This document shows positions 57,198 through 64,000 of a DNA stretch of 64,000 bases, in pieces. Each line of letters opens with the position of its first letter. Positions within the stretch are counted from its first letter, which is position 1. The notes under the pieces are model-generated. The model searched no databases, was not told where the DNA came from, and saw nothing but the letters and a program-made list of their open reading frames with translations. The stretch is taken from contig JAEHOE010000162.1 of the NCBI GenBank assembly GCA_016858145.1, positions 124,001-188,000 on the forward strand, in the 5' to 3' direction. The stretch is from Edaphochlamys debaryana (taxonomy: Eukaryota; Chlorophyta; Chlorophyceae; Chlamydomonadales). The translations under genes were made by a program, and so were the position numbers.

Positions 57198-59367
57198 ATG
57201 CCTCCGCGTCAAGCCGCAGCAGCGCGCAAGACCGCGCTGGAGCAGGCAAACGAGCAGAGACGTCAAGCAGCCATCAAGAAGCTCAGGGCAGCTGCAGCGG
57301 TCAATCAGACAGAGAGGAGCATCTCCATCTGAGCGTCTGAGCAAATGGTCGGGCCCTGCGTGCCTACCTCCTCACCTCCCACCTCCTAGCCCTGGCTTCG
57401 GCGCTGGACGGCGGACCCTCGTTCGGCCTGCCGCTGCCACCCCTGGCCGCTGCCGGGCGCTGCGGGGACCGCGGGGCCCAGCGGCTCGGCGTCCCCCTCG
57501 CCCGCAGCCGTGGTGCCCCTGACGGACCGGGAGGGCCGGAGGCTGCGGCCCGGAGACGCGCGGCCGGCGCGCACGGAGGTTGCTCGGGAGGCGCTGGCGG
57601 TGTGCCGGCAACCTCCGAGGTACCTCACCCAGTGCGTTGATGAACGCTTCGGAAACTGGCCTCGGACACTCAAACCTCCAGCGGGGCTTGCCATCCCCCC
57701 GCCGCACCCTCCACCCCAGCTGTGGGGCGCACGGGACTTCGAGCGCCAAGCACTGCTGCACACAGCGCAGTACGCGGCAGCTGCGATGGCCGCTCTCGAT
57801 GACTTGGCGGACGCCGACCTCGAGCTAAAAGAGATGTGCAGGGAGTCGGCGAGCAACAGCGTCGAGACTTGCCAGGAGCTGCTAGCGGCCTCAGACCTCG
57901 GCGCAGCTAGCAACAGCTGCGCCGGGGCCTTTGAGATGGGCATGCGGGTCGTTGGCGCGCCGGCGCGAAGCCTGGGCCGCGGGGGGGACCTGGACGCCCT
58001 CTCGCCGCAGGACCTGGAGGCGCTGTACGCACTGCACGAGCCGGCGCAATGGCGGCAGGGGGCGCAGGCGCAGGCGGGGCAGGCGCAGGCGGGGCAGGCG
58101 CAGGGGCAGGGCGGAGCGGGCGGCCTCCGGCCCTGGCTCTGGACTTGATTGGCCTGAAGCTTGCGCGGGCGGGCTTGGGTGCACCGCTGAGCGTGCATGA
58201 CCCCGCGCGGGGTGCTTGGGAGGCGCCGGCGTGGGTGTATTGGCGCGCGGTGCTGGCGTGGGCCCGGCAGGAGGCCCGAACGGATCGTGACGGTATCGCT
58301 CCCGCACGAGGGTCCGGCTGCTGGGACCGGCTGCTCGACGCCAGATAGCCAGACGCCTGCCTTTCCGTGCATGTGCCGCAGGCTACCCCAGCGGCCGCTT
58401 CACCACTCCGGGTTTGACGATTGCATTCCCTTCTCCTGCCACCCCTTGCTGCTCCCCCCTTCCCGCACAGACCCGGCGGCCCAGTACAGACTCGGGTCAT
58501 TCGAGGTATGGTGTGGCGCAGGTCACTGTATGGCTGTGGGGTCGCGCTCTGCAGTATGCGGCTGCTGCGGTAGCGGCCTCGTGGACCCGGTCTGGAGAGG
58601 TATGTCGTGGCGCAGGTCATCATGTGGCTGCTGGGCAGCTGGGGTAGTGGTCTCATGCGCCCGCTTCGCCATTGGTGTGTGCTTTCCGCGATACAACTCT
58701 CGTTCCGTTGCGCTCCTTGTGGTGCGCGGGGCTCCTGCGCCGCGTGCATACCGTGCCTCCTGTGCATCACGAGGATTTCTTTTTCCACATGCCTGTAACT
58801 GTGCCCTTTTCCCTTTCTGCCCATTCTACTATTTAGGGAACCTGTCCCTGGAGAGTCTGCCCTCCATTGGTAGTTATGCACTTGTACGGCGTCTGGGCAA
58901 CGCTGCCCTGTGGCGTTGCGCCTCTGTGCCAAGGAGCTTCTAAGCTCCGCTGAAGTACACGGACACGTAAAGACTCTCTAAAGACATCTCTCACAATACT
59001 CCTGCAGGCCCGCCCGCTTGTTCCGGCCTGGAGGTGGCCGCAGCGCTGTCGGCCGGCTGCCTACCGCCCATGCAGCGCGTGATGAGGCAGCGGAACGACT
59101 GCCCTCGCGTACGGGTACCGCTAGAGCAGAGGATCAGGCAGCCGATGTCCCTCCACGGCGGACACTCGTGCGACCCGCGGGGGGCCCCTTGGCACCTGGG
59201 TGGAGGTCCAGGCACGCGCCGAGCCGGCGCAGCTCGGGTCCCTCAACCCCACCGTCGCCATGTAGAAGGGACGCTGTGACCTCCTCGCCGTCGTCCGCTA
59301 CCGCCCCACACCACCGGAGCGGTGGCCGGTCGCCATGTCCTACGTGGCGGCGCGCCTGCTGCCCTAA
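57198..59367 (+). pseudogene. Decayed copy of the MYND-family gene
   Basis: Pieces of the gene at 40039-43532 follow in the same order but in different frames. 57198: start MPPRQAAAARKTALEQ, ended by a stop at 57330. 57345: MVGPCVP, then a one-base loss shifts the YLLTSHLLALASALDGGPSF block out of frame. 57510-58148: VVPLTDREGRRLRPGD through LSPQDLEALYALHEPAQW, then a shift after GGLRP. 58150: LKLARAGLGAPLSVHDPARG. 58300-59006: intron-like, its acceptor conserved (ctcctgcag|gcccg). 59020: GLEVAAALSAGCLPPMQRVM, then shifted pieces, ending with ERWPVAMSYVAARLLP before a stop at 59365. Nothing of the MYND finger remains. At least four disruptions make a product impossible. Confidence 0.85.
58503..58636. 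repeat. About 35-nt direct repeat in the pseudogene intron
   Basis: gaggtatg..gtggcgcaggtca...tg(t)ggctg occurs at 58503-58540 and 58599-58636. The intron of the intact paralogue is only 158 nt, so this insertion belongs to the copy. Confidence 0.6.
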
Positions 59368-61551
59368 ACCCCAAAAAGTGGCATCGGACTGCGTGTAACA
59401 CCATCATGCGCAGCTTCGGCCGTGTGCTACGTAATTCCCGGCAACCCCCTATCAGCCCATCCGCCTGCGTGCGCCTTGCTCCACGCTGACAGCTCTACAT
59501 CCTGCCTACGCTCTGGTACCAGCCCTCAGCTGCCGCTGTCGACGTTAGGAGAAGGGCACACAGCTCTGGCCGCGTGCCCTCACGCTCCGCCAGGGCAGGC
59601 GGGCTCAGACCGAGGCTCCAAGCCGTCCAAGGTCCACACAGCACGCCTTGCCGTGCCCTGGCGCGTCGCTTATCCCCCTCTCGACCCACCGGGTCCCAGG
59701 CTCTGCGCCTGTGCGCCAGGCGCGCCGCAGTGTGCATGCGTCGTGGAAGTGCCCACAGAACGCAGGCCCAAACAACCGCCACGCCTTGGAGCGCAACGCC
59801 TTGCAGCGCAACGCCTCACGTCTCCACACCCTCGCTCGCAGCTGGCCCGTGGGTACTCACTCAGGCTCAGTCAGTAGCGGCTGCCCAAAGGAGGCCAACC
59901 AGGAGGTTGGTGGGAGCCACAGCAACGACTCCTCCAGGGGCAAGAGATAGGACAGGCTTGTGCCCTCGTCATTCAGGGAAGCGCGAAGCGGTGGTCTCCA
60001 CAACCGTGTACCTTGCTCTCCTGCAACAAGGCTCCAAACATTGAACCCCTGACTCCTGGCCTTCAAGCTTCCAAAGGGTGCGCCTCCGTCTGAGGCCGAC
60101 TCCCCAGCCCCCCTCCCTCCACGACCCCAGCCCCTTCCTGCGTGTGGGCAACGCTCTGGCCCGCCAAGCCCGACTGACAACCTCCTGTCCCCATACATCG
60201 GCTAGCAATCCATTCGGCCAACAGTCGGTCGGCCGTACCCCAGTTAGGCCCGGTTGGCACACGGCCATGGGGGAGAGGGAGCGGGGTGGAGCGTGTCGTT
60301 AGCGCCTGGGGGGGGGGGGGGGCGGGACCAGGGTCTGACGACACGCTCCACCCCGCTCCCACGACTCCGCCATTTACTTCCATGCAGCGCGACCGCAAAG
60401 CCACGGTAACGTCCGTCTGCCGCGCCGATGATGGCGGGGCATCCCCGCTCTACCCGCTCGAGGGCAAGCGGCCATGTCGGACGGACATCAGCAGGCGACC
60501 AGCAACACAGCAAGCCTGCACTGCTGCGATCCTCCTTCGCCTTCGTTTGCGTCCTTGCGTCGCGCACGCACTGTTTCCTTCTGGAGTGAGCGATCACCCT
60601 GAATGAAGTTATCTGCAGCAGCGACGACCAAAGAGGTGTTCTGGGCGCGCGAGGGTCGAGGGCGATGTCGAAGCAAGACGACAGGAGCGTGGCATGGCCA
60701 ACGAGGCCCACGAGCTGTTTTCTTCTGAGCTGGTGTAGGTATGTAGCCCGTGTGCAAAGCTGCTAGAGCCGTCGGGAGCTCGGACGGGAAGCGGTTGGGG
60801 GTTGGCAGACATCGTACAAGAGGACGGCCACTCCGTCACAGCTTGGGCGTTGGGGTGCCTGGCGAGCGCAGGGAGGTGAACGGGGGAGGGATGGGATGCC
60901 TAGCGCACGCAGGCTTGCATGGGCCGGACTTTGCCCGTGCGCGTGCCTGTGACTTCTCGCCGGAGGCGACGGGCGTCCTGACAGCCCTTGCCTCGGGGTG
61001 CAAGCTTTCCCTGGCGTATGCAGAGGCTACGTTGCGATCATCCCCCTGCTCTTGTCCGTCGCGAAACACAACTGGGCCCGTCATCTGTCGGGAATCCGAG
61101 TTTTTGGCCACGCTTCGCCCGTTCACAGCGTCGCTCGCAAGGAACTGAGCAATTGTGCTACTCGACCGCTCGAGGCCTCCAGCACGCCGCTGCGGATTCA
61201 GTGCGGGCGTCTAGGCCCGTCACACCCGGCATACTCTTTGCACGCAACACGAGGATTAGCCGCGAGCGGCAGCACCGTGTGTATACCTTACGTCGTAGGC
61301 GTTTCAACATGAGCGGCCAGTCCAATCTGGCACACGGGAGAGACGCCGCGAGCGTCAACTCGAGGCGCGAACGGTGACCTGCGCGCTTGCAGCCATGTCT
61401 GGCTGCAGGAGTCACCGACAAAACAAGAACTGGCTGCCTTCCTTCCTGGTCGCGCTCGGTGAGGAAGAAAGAAGGATGGCCTGCTTCATGCCACAGCCCC
61501 GTGCCTTCGCGGCTGCAGCGCGGAGAGTGTGACATACAAGCCCGTTCTTCT
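59368..61551. other. Intergenic region with a strong hairpin
   Basis: No gene was recognised. It may hold an undetected first exon of the beta-helix gene that follows. The inverted repeat at 60277-60360 is the only clear structure. Confidence 0.5.
60277..60360. repeat. Perfect 23-bp inverted repeat with a G15 loop
   Basis: Arm 1 is 60277-60299 and arm 2 60338-60360, perfectly complementary; the 38-nt loop contains 15 consecutive G. It could be the remnant of a small inverted-repeat element or a hairpin structure. No target-site duplication was evident. Confidence 0.85.
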
Positions 61552-64000
61552 ATGCCACAGCTGCACATTAGCAGGTCGTTGGGCGTGGCCACGCTTGCCC
61601 GAACCCCACCTCGGTCGGACGACCCTCCCCTCAGTCGCCAAGCGCGTGCCCCGGTCCTGTTGCCCCTCCCTTTTCACCACCCCTCCGTAGCAGTGCTGGC
61701 GGCCGGGGCTGAGGCCTCCACAGACCCCACCTGGCTGGGCCGCCGCTCCCTCTTGGCCTCTGGCGACCCTGCAACATGCAGCACGCCAGCCGCCGACGCG
61801 GCTGCGCTGGCTGCGGCCGCGGCTGCAGCTGCTCAGAACGTAACCCACTCCTGCCGCATAGCCCTGGTCGCCCCACCCGCACGGCCGATAGTGCACTGCT
61901 GGAGGGGCGGCGGCCCAGAGCCGGCCCTAAACACCAGCACCCCCTCCCCGGCTGGGCCTGGCTTTGTGCGGGCGCGCCTGGGCCGGGCCCTGGCGGCTCT
62001 CCGCGATAGCGGCGATGGGGACTTCGTGGGGATTGAGGTGGACCCAGCCACCTTGCGGAGAGCAGACGATGGAAGCGGCACCGGCGGAGGCGATGCAGGC
62101 GCGGACGGGGAGGAGGACTGGGGCGTGGACCTCCTGCACCTGCCCCACCTGCGGCTGGTGGGGTCGGCGGTGGAGGGCCGGCCGCTCAGCAGGGTAGCAC
62201 CGCTGCTGCAGGTGCGTGTGGGGAGAGGAGAAGGGCGTGGTAGCACGAGTGCATGTAGACAGGAATCCGGCTGCCGGGAGCGCCCTCGGCCGACCGAGGG
62301 GGGCCTCGGGGGCACGCCTGATGACGTGGTGTCCCCTTCGCAGGGAAGGGATGGGGGGTTCGGGGCTGGTTCGGGGCTGCGCGAGGCCTGCCCAGAAGAG
62401 TGTCAGTCCGACAATTCTGGGGCTCTCGTAGGCCCGGTGGTGCGCACAGGCCCTGGGCGTGGGCCTGGGATGCAGAAGCGGTCGTCATGACAGGACCGCA
62501 CCCGTGTCTAGATGGTCCCTGTGTGCTGGACTCCTTCGAGCCTTTGCCAACTCATTCCGCACCTGGCCCCACTTCGCCGCCTCAACCCGCAGTGCCTCAA
62601 CTGCAGCCGCGTGACGGTGGAGGGCCTCCGCATCGCCCCCCTGCGGGCCGCAGCGAGCGCCGACCCCGGCGCGCTGCCCGCCTGGGGCGCGGTTCGCTTC
62701 GCGGGCCTGCAGCGGGGCGCTGATCTGCAGCACGTGGACTGTACGGGCGTACGGCAGGCCCATCGCTGGGCCTGCGTACTGCTGCAGCTCACGTCGCAGC
62801 AGGGCGGGCCTGCGGCGGATGGGGACGCGGCGCTGACCAGCGAGGCCCCCGTGATCCGAATCCTGGACAGCAGCTTCATAAACAATGCGGCGGGGGACGC
62901 CGACCCAGATCAACCGCCGCCGCCAGAGGGCCCGTCGCTGCCGCAGTCCCCGGCGGAGTTTGTGGCTCCGGACATGCCGCTGTCGCCGCCGCCCCCGCAA
63001 ACGATTCCCGGGATGCCAGACGCGCCGCCTCCGCCAGCAGGTGGCAGTCGCCGGCGGTTGGCACTAGCTGACGACCCGGCTGTGCTGGCGGGAGCGTCAA
63101 AGGCCATGCCAGGGGCTGCAGCCGGTTCTGATGACGGGCTGGCCCGCCGCGCGACCGGGGCCTCAATCCATGCGCGGGCGCCTTTCCCTGCGCTGGTGGG
63201 CTCCGCCTTGCCAAGCGCTCAGCGCAGGCAGCTCAGGCAGGACGCAGGCGGCTGCCCGGACGCTCTGTCGTGCTCCGACAGTACCGTCAACCAGTGGGTC
63301 TTCGGGGCTGTGCTGCTGGTCCGCACCTCCGGGAGCGGGCCGGGGCCGGCGCGTGTGGTGCTGCAGCGCACAGCCATGGAGCGAAACACTGGAGAAATCG
63401 GGGCTGGGCTGGCGATTTATGAACTGGTGAGGCAAGGGAGCGGGGGGGCATGCGCGGCCTACCCAACCACTGAGCGCCTGCGCTGTGTCGGGCGTGAGGC
63501 CAGGCGCGGACAAGCCTGAGAGAGGAATGCGCGGGAAGCCTGTCTGCCAGTCGCGCCTGTGCTGCCCCGTTGTGTTGTTTGGCAGCCCCGCTGCCCCGTT
63601 CCACTCCTCCTCACCGCCCGCCCCACGCCCATGCATGCACGCGCTACGCCCCTCCCCACAGGGCGGAGTCCAGCTGAGCGTCCTGGCCAGCCGCCTGGCC
63701 GAGAACCACGCCGCGCGGTTTGCGGGCGGCGCGTTGGTCCTGCAGGATGGCCTCCTGTCCCCCGGCACGGGCGCTGCTGTGGAGCTCGCGTGCGGAACTG
63801 AAATGGTCGGGAACACCGCCACCACCGAGGGCGGCGGCGCTGCCGTCTACGCTGCCGTCATCAACAGCTTCTCAGTCACTTCAGGGACCACGGCGCAGGG
63901 CAACCGCGCGGCCGCTGCAGGCGGCGCGATCTTCCTCGCTTCCATGGTTGCCGAGGTCAGCGGCGTGACCATCAGCGGCGGCTCGACCCTATCAGGAAAC
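61552..64000 (+). CDS. Right-handed beta-helix protein with Pmp-like repeats, 3' partial
   Basis: Exons: (61552 or 61691)-62211, 62593-63426, 63662-64000 and beyond; about 610 codons seen. The first exon may open at an acceptor (cctccgtag, 61690) fed by an unseen signal-peptide exon, or start at the ATG at 61552. Residues after it (VLAAGAEASTD, AAALAAAAAAAAQ) look like the end of a secretion signal and an Ala-rich stretch. The second exon begins CLNCSRVTVEGLRI, a beta-helix strand pattern. The third has repeated N..A....GGA units: AENHAARFAGGALVLQD, GNTATTEGGGAAVY, GNRAAAAGGAIFLAS. These resemble the GGA(I/L/V) and FxxN repeats of chlamydial polymorphic membrane proteins, which also occur in algal surface proteins. 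It is probably extracellular; function unknown. A Pro-rich linker with MPLSPPPPQ lies between. Confidence 0.7.

Noticed and set aside
1..64000. CRISPR arrays, bacterial operons, rRNA or recognisable transposase/reverse transcriptase genes
   Set aside because: None found; the gene structure is eukaryotic throughout and no transposon protein motif was seen.

Overview
This is nuclear DNA from a GC-rich eukaryote, most likely a chlorophyte green alga of the Chlamydomonas type. The evidence is many short introns of about 80 to 500 nt with GTG(C/A/G)G donors and CAG acceptors, Ala/Gly/Pro-rich proteins, TGTAA poly(A)-type signals downstream of some genes, a polycystin channel, and an algal-type MYND-finger protein family. 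The genus cannot be told from the sequence. All gene models were spliced by hand by matching donor, acceptor and reading phase; none is backed by transcripts.

Layout. 1-13157 (+): the 3' part of a polycystin-like (PKD2/TRPP) channel with DUF5011-like ectodomains and a very long cytoplasmic tail, 25 visible exons. 14617-16812 (-): an intronless member of the MYND-family core that has no zinc finger. 17481-21796 (+): a NudC-like CS-domain protein. 24212-27101 (-): a PHO80-like (U/P-type) cyclin. 28273-35966 (-): a receptor-like protein kinase with a signal peptide, a beta-helix-like ectodomain, one membrane helix and a TKL-like kinase. 37077-39206 (+): a small secreted eight-cysteine protein. 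40039-43532 (-): a MYND-family protein whose zinc finger lies behind an in-frame TAG. 43872-46968 (+): a Trm10-type tRNA m1G9 methyltransferase. 49199-50677 (-): a secreted Tyr-Pro repeat protein. 51933-56824 (-): a fringe-like GT31 glycosyltransferase. 57198-59367 (+): a frameshifted pseudogene copy of the MYND-family gene. 61552-64000 (+): the 5' part of a beta-helix protein with Pmp-like repeats, cut by the window edge.

The genes do not form one pathway. Several encode surface or secretory products (polycystin, receptor kinase, eight-Cys protein, Tyr-Pro protein, GT31 enzyme, beta-helix protein), while the cyclin, Trm10, CS-domain and MYND-family genes are intracellular. The main curiosities are a polycystin that seems to lack its first transmembrane helix, a 35-nt inverted copy of a cyclin exon in the intron just before it, the TAG in the MYND gene, a 23-bp hairpin around a run of 15 G, and four GC-AG introns.
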